Source: Bdellovibrio sp. ZAP7 (GTDB lineage: Bacteria; Bdellovibrionota_B; Oligoflexia; Oligoflexales; RGVZ01). Taken from it: DNA of 33,941 bases. Below, piece after piece: positions 26,256 to 33,941 of this stretch. The stretch lies in the NCBI GenBank assembly GCA_945900755.1, contig CAMDKS010000032.1, forward strand, positions 1 through 33,941. The letters run 5' to 3'. The position numbers and the translations under genes are program-made. A model generated the notes under the pieces. It searched no databases and was not told the DNA's origin. It saw nothing but the letters and a program-made list of their open reading frames with translations. Each line of letters starts with the position of its first letter. The first letter of the stretch is position 1.

Positions 26256-26831
26256 ATGAACATTCAAAGCGACGCACAGGCAAAAGACGTTACGCCAATG
26301 ACCACACTGCCTGAATCGGGCATTCGAATTACTTTAGCTGTTGACGACTTGGATATCATTGATCACCTTGTTGTCACGTTTGCAAAAAACGGAACCATCA
26401 AATCTCAAGACATGCTCGAGCAGGGGTCTACGTCCCACTTACTTTACGAATTAGAACGCCATGGACAAAACGTGACCGAACCTTTTTTGATGGCGATTGC
26501 TGGTGACGACGGTCAGGCTCGCCGCGTCTTCGTGACTCCTTGCCCAGGAGATAACTTTCGTGACTACGCCGTTTGGGTCGGACTGGTGACCGAAACGATT
26601 CTCAATCTAAAGTCTCGAGACATTGCCCTTTATCCCTGCATCGGAGCCATCAGCAATGCCAATGCGTTAGAACTAACGAGTCAGCTCGTTCGCTCCCTGA
26701 TCGAAGCGAAGGCTGCCGACAGCGTCGCCTTTATCGTCGGGCGTTACGATTATACGAATCTGTTAAATATTGCGCTAGATCTGAAAGCGGAACTTCAAAC
26801 CTCGAGTCATTCGATTCAAATTATTCACTGA
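26256..26831 (+). CDS. Hypothetical protein upstream of histidine kinase
   Basis: 191 residues from ATG 26256, preceded by AGAGGAG; a TTG at 26226 gives ten more residues but has no good ribosome site. It is soluble and acidic at the N-terminus, with no signal peptide, membrane helix or motif I recognise. The segment FLMAIAGDDGQARRVFVTPC is followed by a helical half. It ends just ahead of the histidine kinase gene and may belong to the same transcript, after nusB. It could be a signalling accessory protein, but that rests only on position. Confidence 0.72.
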   Translation: MNIQSDAQAKDVTPMTTLPESGIRITLAVDDLDIIDHLVVTFAKNGTIKSQDMLEQGSTSHLLYELERHGQNVTEPFLMAIAGDDGQARRVFVTPCPGDNFRDYAVWVGLVTETILNLKSRDIALYPCIGAISNANALELTSQLVRSLIEAKAADSVAFIVGRYDYTNLLNIALDLKAELQTSSHSIQIIH

Positions 26832-26926
26832 GTGTTTTTATTCGAACTATTGCCTCTATATTTCTCGCAAAGCTGCCTGTAACGCCAGGCCGATTCAAAA
26901 GACAGATTCTAAGTCGGTTTTGGTGG

Positions 26927-27859
26927 ATGATCCATCCCGTTGGCATATTTGTCATGATGCAAATCATCTGGACGTCAATCCTTGCGCTATGGGTTGTTTG
27001 GTTTGTTGCGCGCCGCCGAGAGCTGGAACACCTAACGACCCAATTGACCCCCACGAGTCCTCCCATTTATGACGGAAGCTTGTTGATACTCATTGTCATT
27101 GGAATCATTCTGCTTGCGATCTTGGGGGCTGGCTCCATTATGTTATTTATCTGGGGTCAACGCCAAACATCCTTAATCCAGCAACAGAGGCACTTTGTTT
27201 CCAGCGTCACTCACGAACTGAGAACTCCGCTTGCGAGCATTCAGCTGGCTTATGAGACGATGACCGAGCGGGCGTTACCCGAAAGTACCAAACAAAAACT
27301 GCTGAGCATGAGCCGCATTGATATCGAAAGGCTCATCCGCTTAGTGAATCAGATTTTGATTTCTTCACGCCTCGATAGGGGTCTTTCGATGTTTCAAGAC
27401 GACATCGAAGAATTGGCCTTCCGTCAAACAACCCTTGAAATCATTCACTCCTTAACTCATCTGGACGCAAATATCGCTGGCCGCATTGAATTGAATGGTG
27501 CAGAAAACCTAACCTGGCGGGGCAGTAAGAATGCCTTTAATATTGTGCTAAGTAACCTGCTCGAAAATGCAATAAAATACTCCCCCATGAAATCAAACAT
27601 AGTGGTTACGTCAGACACCATTGCGGGATCCCTGCATGTGACCGTAAAAGATCAAGGCATTGGTCTAAATAAAAGAGATAAGAAGAAAATTTTTAAAATG
27701 TTCTACCGCAGTTCTGAAGTCACCAAACAGGCGATCCAAGGCACAGGCCTCGGTTTATTCATTGTCAAAACAAGTCTTGAGCAGCTCGGCGGCACCATCA
27801 CCGTGACTAGTGCTGGGCATGGTGAAGGAAGTACATTTAAGGCGACATTTCCCTCATGA
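26927..27859 (+). CDS. Membrane sensor histidine kinase
   Basis: 310 residues from the ATG at 26927, the first in-frame ATG. Reading frame stays open further up, but the upstream part is out of phase with a real protein and lies inside the hypothetical gene; a CTG at 26828, overlapping the previous stop, is the main alternative and would add RTIASIFLAKLP-type sequence. Two membrane helices (residues 5-28 and 51-76) flank a short periplasmic loop. The kinase core has the H box VSSVTHELRTPLAS (H96), N box SNLLENAIKYSP, G1 DQGIGL and G2 GTGLGLFIV. It overlaps the next gene, its likely partner response regulator, by 4 bases. The stimulus is unknown. Confidence 0.85.
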   Translation: MIHPVGIFVMMQIIWTSILALWVVWFVARRRELEHLTTQLTPTSPPIYDGSLLILIVIGIILLAILGAGSIMLFIWGQRQTSLIQQQRHFVSSVTHELRTPLASIQLAYETMTERALPESTKQKLLSMSRIDIERLIRLVNQILISSRLDRGLSMFQDDIEELAFRQTTLEIIHSLTHLDANIAGRIELNGAENLTWRGSKNAFNIVLSNLLENAIKYSPMKSNIVVTSDTIAGSLHVTVKDQGIGLNKRDKKKIFKMFYRSSEVTKQAIQGTGLGLFIVKTSLEQLGGTITVTSAGHGEGSTFKATFPS

Positions 27860-28581
27860 CAAATAACGACGAAAAATTCAAAATCTTGCTCGTCGAAGAC
27901 GAACCGCATATCGCGTTTTCACTCATCTTAAATTTAGAGGCTGAGGGTTTTTACGTTGTCCATGCGGCAACAGGCCCCAAGGCCGTTCAAGATTTTGGTG
28001 CGGAGGGACCTTTTCACGCCATCATTTTGGATGTCATGCTTCCAGAGATGGACGGCTTTCAAGTAGCCAAGGCCATTCGGCTTCAGGATGCAAGGGTCGC
28101 CATCCTAATGCTCACGGCAAGAAGTGCGGAAAATGATCGCCTTCTTGGGTTTGAGGCTGGTGTCGATGATTACATTGCTAAACCCTTCCACTTAAAAGAA
28201 CTGTTGGCTCGGGTGCGCAGAATGACGGAGCGGGCCAATCTATACATAAATAAAAAATCGCTAAACGGCAGTGACGAGATCACCGTCGGGACCCTTCACC
28301 TTGATTTCGGTCAGTTGCTATTGACCCACAATCAACAGTCCCACGCCGTCACGAAACTCGAAGCCGATTTCCTAAGAGAGCTCATGGAGCAACCTGGCCG
28401 TGTGGTTAGCCGCGAGCATTTACTCGAGAAAGTTTGGGGACTTCGCGCCACGACTGAGACTCGGACCATTGACAATTTCGTGGTTCGACTGCGAAAAATG
28501 ATTGAAGTTGACCCAAAGAATCCTAAGTTATTACTGAGCGTACGCGGAAAAGGTTATAAACTACAAACCCCCACCACTTAA
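27856..28581 (+). CDS. OmpR/PhoB-family response regulator
   Basis: 241 residues. The N-terminal receiver has acidic residues in VEDE (E14, D15), phospho-acceptor D59 (ILDVMLP), T87 and K109 (AKPF). The C-terminal winged-helix DNA-binding domain ends SVRGKGYKLQ, the usual OmpR signature. ATG overlaps the kinase stop (ATGA), so the two are a cognate pair. It precedes dapF by 21 bases. Targets cannot be read from the sequence. Confidence 0.93.
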   Translation: MTNNDEKFKILLVEDEPHIAFSLILNLEAEGFYVVHAATGPKAVQDFGAEGPFHAIILDVMLPEMDGFQVAKAIRLQDARVAILMLTARSAENDRLLGFEAGVDDYIAKPFHLKELLARVRRMTERANLYINKKSLNGSDEITVGTLHLDFGQLLLTHNQQSHAVTKLEADFLRELMEQPGRVVSREHLLEKVWGLRATTETRTIDNFVVRLRKMIEVDPKNPKLLLSVRGKGYKLQTPTT

Positions 28582-28602
28582 TCCACTAAAAGGCCCCACA
28601 AA

Positions 28603-29529
28603 ATGATTATCGAAATTGAAAAATGGCACGGCGCCAAAAACGATTTCATCGTCACGTGGATTCTAGCTACCGACCGCGACATGCTAGTCCCCACCCTAGA
28701 GCGGCTTACGCAGAAATTGTGCAATCGCGATGGTTCAGGGATGGGAGCCGATGGCATTTTGGTTCTCGTGGCCAAAACCTCAAAATCACCGCACCCAGAA
28801 GAACTCGTCATCATTAATTCTGATGGTAGTCAGGCAAAAAATTGTGGCAATGGGCTTCGCTGTGCGGCCATGAGTGCCAGAAAAAGAGCTCTACGCGAGG
28901 GCATCTCTGATTTTGACGGCGTCACGTTGACGGTCCAGGGTGTGGCGATTGATTGCAGATTTCTCGGCAAGGAAGGCTCACCGTTTGTGGCCGTCACGAT
29001 GCAGGTTCCAACAATAAATACGGCTAATGACTGGCACCACGAAATACAGGACGCTGTTGCTCTTCACCAGAAGGCGAATTCAAAGCTTGCAGGCGACGTC
29101 GAGACGATTAGTCTTGGCAATCCTCACGTCGTAATTACCGTGAACGAGGCCACGGCAGATCTGGCATCCATTCTTGGCCCTCCACTACAAAAATGTCGAG
29201 GTGGAGACGGCATAAATGTACATGTCACGTCGGCTCTTGAAATCACGGAGAAAGACCGGCAGCGAGCACGCCGTGAAATCGGAGAAGAGATCGGAGAACT
29301 TTATAGAGTATTTCCGTGGGAACGGGGCGTCGGAGCAACACAGGCTTGTGGCACCGGAGCCTGTGCCGTCGGGGCCACTATTCTTGCAACTGGACTCGGC
29401 GAACGGTCCCTTTGGGTGGCCATCGACATGCCTGGCGGTCGACTGTACGTAAAACAAGCCGGCCAAGATGATTTGATCACCCTGGCCGGCCCTGCTCTGT
29501 TTGTTTTCACTGCTGCCCTAGATATTTAA
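28603..29529 (+). CDS. dapF: Diaminopimelate epimerase
   Basis: 308 residues. Interconverts LL- and meso-diaminopimelate for lysine and peptidoglycan synthesis. Two catalytic cysteines are visible: C81 in NSDGSQAKNCGNGLRC and C249 in ERGVGATQACGTGACA. It is somewhat longer than the E. coli enzyme (274) and its N-terminal part has the KWHGAKNDF motif. Its place directly behind a two-component pair is unusual for a housekeeping gene, and it is probably co-transcribed. It ends convergent with the hybrid kinase gene, 39 bases away. Confidence 0.93.
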   Translation: MIIEIEKWHGAKNDFIVTWILATDRDMLVPTLERLTQKLCNRDGSGMGADGILVLVAKTSKSPHPEELVIINSDGSQAKNCGNGLRCAAMSARKRALREGISDFDGVTLTVQGVAIDCRFLGKEGSPFVAVTMQVPTINTANDWHHEIQDAVALHQKANSKLAGDVETISLGNPHVVITVNEATADLASILGPPLQKCRGGDGINVHVTSALEITEKDRQRARREIGEEIGELYRVFPWERGVGATQACGTGACAVGATILATGLGERSLWVAIDMPGGRLYVKQAGQDDLITLAGPALFVFTAALDI

Positions 29530-29568
29530 AACATTGTAGTAGCCATACACATTATCCGTTTCTGCTGA

Positions 29569-31203
29569 TTAGGGGCGTTTTTCGGCGGAAATCGGCGCAT
29601 AACATTCGACAAGCGGAAGACCGAATTTAAAACAGGTATAACCATTTTCCCGCACGTATTCAAGCTCACCACCATGACTCTTTACAATCGTGCTAGAAAT
29701 ATACAAGCCTAATCCGGTACCCTTATCGGATGCCTTCGTAGTATAAAATTTTTCGAATATTTGCTCTCGGATATGATCTGGGATGGCTTCGCCAATATTT
29801 TTTACTTTAAATTCAACCTTTGAAGGCAATTTGGAACATTCAATAAACACGCTCGCACTCTTCTCCTTGTCTGTTGCATCAATGGCATTTGACAATAAAT
29901 TGACTAGCACTTGAATTATTTTTGATGGCTGACAGTAAACCTCGACTAGGTCGCAATTTGTTCCTTGCACAACAATGCTAACGGCCGAAATTTGCGACTT
30001 TTGATCAAGTGCACCAATGGACGAGTTGGTCAACTCACTAAGATATACTTTCGAAAATTCGTCGTCAGCGGCGCCGCGCATAAGGTTGGAAAAAGACCTC
30101 ACTATGTCCACTATGAGCTTCACATTCCTTGAAATCTTCCCAAGGACTACCTGCGTCTCAAGTTCAAAATCTGTCCGTTCTGCCAATTTATTAGTGTGAT
30201 GTACCACTACCGTCAGTGGATTGCTAATGTCATGGACAATGGAGGCAGAAACTTCGCCTAAAAAAGCCAAATGCATAAGTCCCTTTGAATCGCGCTCGGC
30301 TTGCTGACTCCCCAGGCGTAACCTGCTTTGAATATAAAGTACGATCAGTGGAAGTCCATCGGCAATTACCTTTAATCGGTGTGCCGTAGCCATGATTCCA
30401 GTTCGCACTTTATTGCACGGCCCTACGACCAAGAAAAATTTATCGGGATCATTTACATTGACTTGAATAGATGAGCTTTCAGGTGAACAAAATGGGAAGT
30501 AAACTCTGAGCGCGGAAATATTAGTTGGGTCAAAATCCGCCAAAATAGCGGCTGACTCCACATCTTTGGTAGAATCTAACGAGGTTCCAAACAGATCCAT
30601 TTTAAGGTTGCAATCGCCCGCATTTCCAGAAATTTTAAACAAAGTTGCATCTGAAAACCCGAAAAAATTGGAAATTTGACCCAGCACAATACTAGCCAGT
30701 CTAGACGAATCTACCGCTTTAGCGAGGACGCTATTTAAGTTCAGAAAAAACTCATTGTTGAGCATGCTATCACGAGCACTCATCTCAATATTTAGTTCTT
30801 TATATTGAGCAAGTAGAGACTCAAACAATTGGTTCGGTTTATACGGCTTCTGAATGAAATCATTGGCGCCCAATTTTACACAATCCATAACAGAATTTAG
30901 ATCTGCAAAAGAGGACATCACAAGTATTCGCACCCCTTGATCAATCGCTCGAATGGCCCGGATCATATCAGGCCCAAGCATCAATGGCATAAAAATATCC
31001 GTCAATACAATTCGGATTGAGGTGTCCGCCATCCAGAGGTTCAGCCCTACTTGTCCGTTTTCGGCAACAACACAATTAATTCCTTTTTTGGCTAAAAATA
31101 TTCGAATAAATTCATGAGCTTCCGAATCATCTTCAACTATTAGCACGCGTGACCACCACTCCTTCGGATCATTGGTCTCTGTGATTTCTGTGATCTCTAG
31201 CAT
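29569..31203 (-). CDS. Cytoplasmic REC - sensor - histidine kinase hybrid
   Basis: 544 residues, no membrane helix. An N-terminal receiver (about 18-130) has D25/D26, the phospho-acceptor D69 (LTDIFMP) and K119 (QKPY). A middle region (about 145-300) looks like a GAF-type sensor domain, by layout only. The C-terminal kinase has His H324 in VHDISNPL, N439 in LLSNAIDAT, G1 VKNIGEAI, F box FEKFYTTK and G2 GTGLGLYIS, in the style of NtrB-like kinases. The receiver-first order suggests it acts downstream of another kinase or relays phosphate. It lies 35 bases after the acyltransferase-oxidase fusion, on the same strand, ATG start at 31203. Partner candidates include the NarL-type regulator 1.5 kb upstream. 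Confidence 0.88.
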   Translation of the reverse strand: MLEITEITETNDPKEWWSRVLIVEDDSEAHEFIRIFLAKKGINCVVAENGQVGLNLWMADTSIRIVLTDIFMPLMLGPDMIRAIRAIDQGVRILVMSSFADLNSVMDCVKLGANDFIQKPYKPNQLFESLLAQYKELNIEMSARDSMLNNEFFLNLNSVLAKAVDSSRLASIVLGQISNFFGFSDATLFKISGNAGDCNLKMDLFGTSLDSTKDVESAAILADFDPTNISALRVYFPFCSPESSSIQVNVNDPDKFFLVVGPCNKVRTGIMATAHRLKVIADGLPLIVLYIQSRLRLGSQQAERDSKGLMHLAFLGEVSASIVHDISNPLTVVVHHTNKLAERTDFELETQVVLGKISRNVKLIVDIVRSFSNLMRGAADDEFSKVYLSELTNSSIGALDQKSQISAVSIVVQGTNCDLVEVYCQPSKIIQVLVNLLSNAIDATDKEKSASVFIECSKLPSKVEFKVKNIGEAIPDHIREQIFEKFYTTKASDKGTGLGLYISSTIVKSHGGELEYVRENGYTCFKFGLPLVECYAPISAEKRP

Positions 31204-31238
31204 ACTCGTCCCACCCTGACCAATTGTGATTTAATTTC

Positions 31239-32588
31239 TTATTGGCTCAAATGTTCAGGAGAAAGCGCCGCAGTGGCAATAAATGGAAATTCTGTTAAAG
31301 GAACTGAAATCTGTGTAAAATCTGGCTCTGCCACATAGCTACTGTAGCAATTTTCGAGTGAGTCCATCGTCAAATGAATGACGTTGATGAACTTCTTCAA
31401 TCGGAGATCTGTGTCGATATATTTTTTCAAGAATTTTTTGTTACTTTCCCAATGACCATCCTCGCCACCATCGGAATTAATATGAACTCGAAAGAACGTG
31501 ACACCCCTCGCAGGTCTTTGAACTCCCCATTTTTTTAGGCAATTTTCTAGACATTGTATGAATTTCTGATCAAGGCGTGCCGTAAAACCCTCGATAGAAA
31601 ATGGAACGGCAACATAGCTTAGTGGATCGTGATTATACGCTAATAGACTTTCTTGAATCACCATAAATTGCTGCGTGGGGATCGATGGAATCATTCGATT
31701 CTTGACAAAGTCGACAACGGTTGAATCAACTTGAGCCAAATCGGATTCGATTTGTATTTCGTGATCAATTTCTCCATTCAAATGCTCCAGAAAATGATTC
31801 CGCATGCCACTATCGTCACATAGAGACACCGCCCGACTAAGTATTCGGGTTGTCAATCGAACAAATTGATATAGATTGCCCAGAGTTTGGATGTATTGAT
31901 GCTTCGTCATCGTTTCGGAGTATACCGCTTTAAACCATGGATTTTTAAAGAATTTATCGAGTCTCTCATTAACTGTGTCAACGGCCTCCTGCCCTAAATA
32001 TGGTCGAAGGAAGTCTTTTACCTCGGGAGTCATTTGCGAAAAACACTGAGCCATAGACATCTCCAAAAATTGCGTACATGGGATGACTTTATTTTTCTGT
32101 GCCCCAGTCGGTATAAATGTCGGCAGGGATGGGATCACTTCGTATGACAAATGTCGCCTAGTCGACATTTCACCCTGTTCAACATACAAAAATGCTCTGG
32201 ACCGTTTCCAGCGTCGCCCTTGTTGCATGGCCATATATAACATTAGCCCAGATAGACCAAATCCTCGATATTCCTTCCTGACCATCAATCTCGTCAAAAC
32301 GATACCTGACTTCAATCGATCGACAGGTAATTCACTCATGTCGGCAAACTCGCCAACTTCCGCCTTATAAGTTTGAATGGCTGCGATGGGAGTGTCATCG
32401 CCGTTCAAGGTCAATACAATATAAACACCAAACTGATCATATTTTGAGGCCATTTCGCGGCTTAAAAAGCCCTTCTCGCAAACATATACCGAGTCTCGAA
32501 ATTCGTAAAATTTATCGGTTAATTCCATTGGTGATAGGGTGGAAATTTTGCAGTCACCAAGAAAACTACTTAAACTTTGTGCATTCAT
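31239..32588 (-). CDS. Fusion of GNAT-type acyltransferase and heme-oxygenase-like diiron domain
   Basis: 449 residues, GGAG about 7 bases before the ATG. The N-terminal ~180 residues have a GNAT fold: DSVYVCEKGF near 32-41, then acetyl/acyl-CoA loop motif LMVRKEYRGFGLSG (101-114). This resembles N-acyltransferases related to autoinducer synthases, though no substrate can be given. From about residue 200 the protein resembles the TENA/PqqC/CADD-type heme-oxygenase-like superfamily. Potential metal ligands are E268 and H276 (FLEHLNGEIDHE), E333 (FSIEG), H369, D373 and H379 (RVHINSDGGEDGHW). The H-x3-D spacing is that of diiron members such as CADD. No signal peptide or membrane segment. It sits between the NarL regulator and the hybrid kinase, all on the minus strand. 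Confidence 0.7.
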   Translation of the reverse strand: MNAQSLSSFLGDCKISTLSPMELTDKFYEFRDSVYVCEKGFLSREMASKYDQFGVYIVLTLNGDDTPIAAIQTYKAEVGEFADMSELPVDRLKSGIVLTRLMVRKEYRGFGLSGLMLYMAMQQGRRWKRSRAFLYVEQGEMSTRRHLSYEVIPSLPTFIPTGAQKNKVIPCTQFLEMSMAQCFSQMTPEVKDFLRPYLGQEAVDTVNERLDKFFKNPWFKAVYSETMTKHQYIQTLGNLYQFVRLTTRILSRAVSLCDDSGMRNHFLEHLNGEIDHEIQIESDLAQVDSTVVDFVKNRMIPSIPTQQFMVIQESLLAYNHDPLSYVAVPFSIEGFTARLDQKFIQCLENCLKKWGVQRPARGVTFFRVHINSDGGEDGHWESNKKFLKKYIDTDLRLKKFINVIHLTMDSLENCYSSYVAEPDFTQISVPLTEFPFIATAALSPEHLSQ

Positions 32589-32728
32589 ATTTCAACTCCT
32601 TCAATCAGATTGAACAATATTCCCGAACACAGGATAGTCCAATCAAGTTAGCAAAGGAGAAATGGCATTTAAATTGTATTAATTACCCTGCGCAGTGGGT
32701 GTAGATACCCATTTTAGCCCGCACGAAA

Positions 32729-33370
32729 TTAAATGGGCGAAAGACCTTCTCGAATGGCATATTTCATCAATTCAGAAGAATTCCTGATCGACAATTTATC
32801 CATGATATTTGATTTATGTCTATTTACTGTTTTGATGCTGATTCGAAGCGCTTCTGCAATTAAACTATTGGAATCACCCTTGCCAATACATTTAAGCACT
32901 TCGATTTCACGAGAGCTCAAATATCCCGACTTCACGATAGGCTTTCGACTTTGGTCATCGTAAACAGTAGAGACCATAAGTCGATCTTTGACTCGCTGGG
33001 AATAATAATGGCCTCCACTGGCTACCACTTTAAGGCAGGTCAATATTTCGTCTCTAGAATCTTCTTTCGTTAGGAGCCCAGCAACGCCCAGCGCCAATGA
33101 ACTCCGAACAGTCGCATCGGTCAGATGAGCTGAAAAAAATATTGTTTGAAAATAGAGCCCTTGTTTACGAAGTCGGCCGATCGTTTCTACAATACACCCG
33201 CCAGGCATACAGACGTCCGAAAAGACAATGTCGGGAACATTATCGGCAATTGCAGTACGTGCCGTATATACATCACTACAAAGGTATATCTCCCAAGGCA
33301 AATTCGACGCGATAAGGTTACGAATTCCGTCTAAAATAACAGGATGGTCATCTGCGACAACTATTTTCAC
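32729..33370 (-). CDS. NarL/FixJ-family response regulator
   Basis: 213 residues, GTG start (33368-33370) with GGGGA a few bases upstream. The receiver has D7/D8, phospho-acceptor D52 (FSDVCMP) and K102. The C-terminal LuxR-type helix-turn-helix (about 151-207) reads LSSREIEVLKCIGKG, then IAEALRISIKTVNRHKSNIM. No membrane kinase lies next to it; the hybrid kinase two genes downstream on the same strand is the obvious candidate. It is 140 bases upstream of the fusion enzyme gene, which has its own ribosome site and perhaps its own promoter in that gap. Confidence 0.92.
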   Translation of the reverse strand: MKIVVADDHPVILDGIRNLIASNLPWEIYLCSDVYTARTAIADNVPDIVFSDVCMPGGCIVETIGRLRKQGLYFQTIFFSAHLTDATVRSSLALGVAGLLTKEDSRDEILTCLKVVASGGHYYSQRVKDRLMVSTVYDDQSRKPIVKSGYLSSREIEVLKCIGKGDSNSLIAEALRISIKTVNRHKSNIMDKLSIRNSSELMKYAIREGLSPI

Positions 33371-33765
33371 ACAATCCCCACGATGCAGTAAATTGGGAAA
33401 CCGACAATCTTTGGAGTATTGTGGCTAGCATGTCCAATTCAACTATGCAATTTTAAAAATTATTGGGACCGGCTTCATGCATTCATGTCACATTAAATGC
33501 CACGATCTCCATGCTTCGTCCGGTTTTTGTTGAAATTTTATAGGTTTACCATGCAATATTAGTTCATTGACCTCAAACATAAATAAATTTTCGGGAGTCC
33601 TGCGGATGCTATAGCCCGTCTCGGTAAAAATGATACAAAAGATGTAATTTATTTAGCATGAGAAACCTGTCTTTTTTTTAATTATTTTGTAACATTTTTA
33701 CTGCGACTAATTTACAATTGTTTCGAATAAAAAATGAATAATATATTTAGAATTGGTGGCGAATA
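33371..33765. other. AT-rich non-coding region upstream of the transposase gene
   Basis: 395 bases without a believable gene. It is rich in A/T, with poly-T/A tracts (around 33671-33690). It should hold the promoter of the minus-strand NarL regulator and the left end of the insertion element ahead of 33766. I could not find a clear terminal inverted repeat, because the element's other end is outside the window. I see no RNA gene or terminator. Confidence 0.5.
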
Positions 33766-33941
33766 ATGAAATCTAGACAAGAGCACTTTTCAGTTTCAAC
33801 TAAGAGGAAGGCTTTGGGTGCGATCGAAAACGGCGCCTCTGTTGCTGCAGTGGCCATAGCCTATGGAGTTACCCGAGCAACCATATACAGATGGATGGCC
33901 AGGGCTTCGAATAATAATGCGGATGGACTAAAGCGCGTTAC
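33766..33941 (+). mobile_element. IS630-like transposase orfA (partial, cut by right edge)
   Basis: 58 complete codons from ATG 33766 to the edge, no stop. The sequence begins MKSRQEHFSVSTKRKALGA, then IENGASVAAVAIAYGVTRAT and IYRWMARASNNNADGLKRV. This is a helix-turn-helix with the AVAIAYGVTRATIYRWM recognition unit, as in the first (DNA-binding) half of IS630-type and related transposases. It is short of the catalytic DDE domain. The upstream GGTGGCG is a weak ribosome site. IS family is a best guess, since other HTH transposase leaders look similar. Confidence 0.65.

Noticed and set aside
26573..26926. Long N-terminal extension of the histidine kinase
   Set aside because: This stretch is out of phase with the overlapping hypothetical protein and reads as an Arg/Ser/Cys-rich shadow; real similarity starts at the first membrane helix.
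29810..29860. Loss of the kinase G1 Asp in the hybrid kinase (VKNIGEAI)
   Set aside because: Asn with this spacing is common in NtrB-like kinases and does not by itself indicate an inactive enzyme.

Overview
The window looks like a chromosomal segment of a motile Gram-negative bacterium of the Bdellovibrio / former delta-proteobacterial type. This is inferred, not proven. The signs are an FlbD-MotA-MotB order, a PrkA-YeaH-SpoVR operon, a RibB protein with a degenerate RibA half, many outer-membrane and secreted proteins, and moderate GC content. Almost every base from 1 to 33370 is coding. I saw no rRNA, tRNA or CRISPR array.

Layout. (1) Bases 1-4128, minus strand: flagellar motor operon flbD-motA-motB, followed by a large secreted repeat protein cut by the left edge. 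(2) 4415-5531: prfB (RF2), expressed through the classic programmed +1 frameshift, behind a leader that can fold. (3) 5668-12083: prkA-yeaH-spoVR, a conserved Ser-kinase/vWA/SpoVR trio with a strong-looking promoter, translationally linked to a fourth gene for an exported protein with a Pro/Thr repeat linker. (4) 12092-16233: an LpxH-like phosphoesterase (minus), then a FadL-like outer-membrane protein, a 44-residue secreted peptide, a frameshifted secreted protein and a divergent LspA-like membrane protein. (5) 16309-29529, plus strand: housekeeping genes acpP, rpiB, glyA, nrdR, ribE, then a TolC/MacA/MacB-type efflux operon sitting between ribE and the other riboflavin genes ribBX and ribH, then nusB, an unknown gene, a histidine kinase/OmpR-type regulator pair and dapF. 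(6) 29569-33370, minus strand: a signalling cluster made of a REC-histidine kinase hybrid, a fused GNAT acyltransferase + heme-oxygenase-like diiron protein, and a NarL-type regulator. (7) 33371-33941: AT-rich non-coding DNA, then the start of an IS630-like transposase gene cut by the right edge.

Most of regions 1-5 is conventional. The most promising unusual part is region 6: an enzyme that fuses an acyltransferase-like fold to a putative metal oxidase, bracketed by its own two-component genes and next to a mobile element. This is the layout expected for an accessory small-molecule signalling or metabolite pathway. Secondary points of interest are the hairpin-less MacA, the zinc-less RibA half of RibBX, the LspA-like protein that has lost its Asp-Arg pair, and the frameshifted secreted gene.
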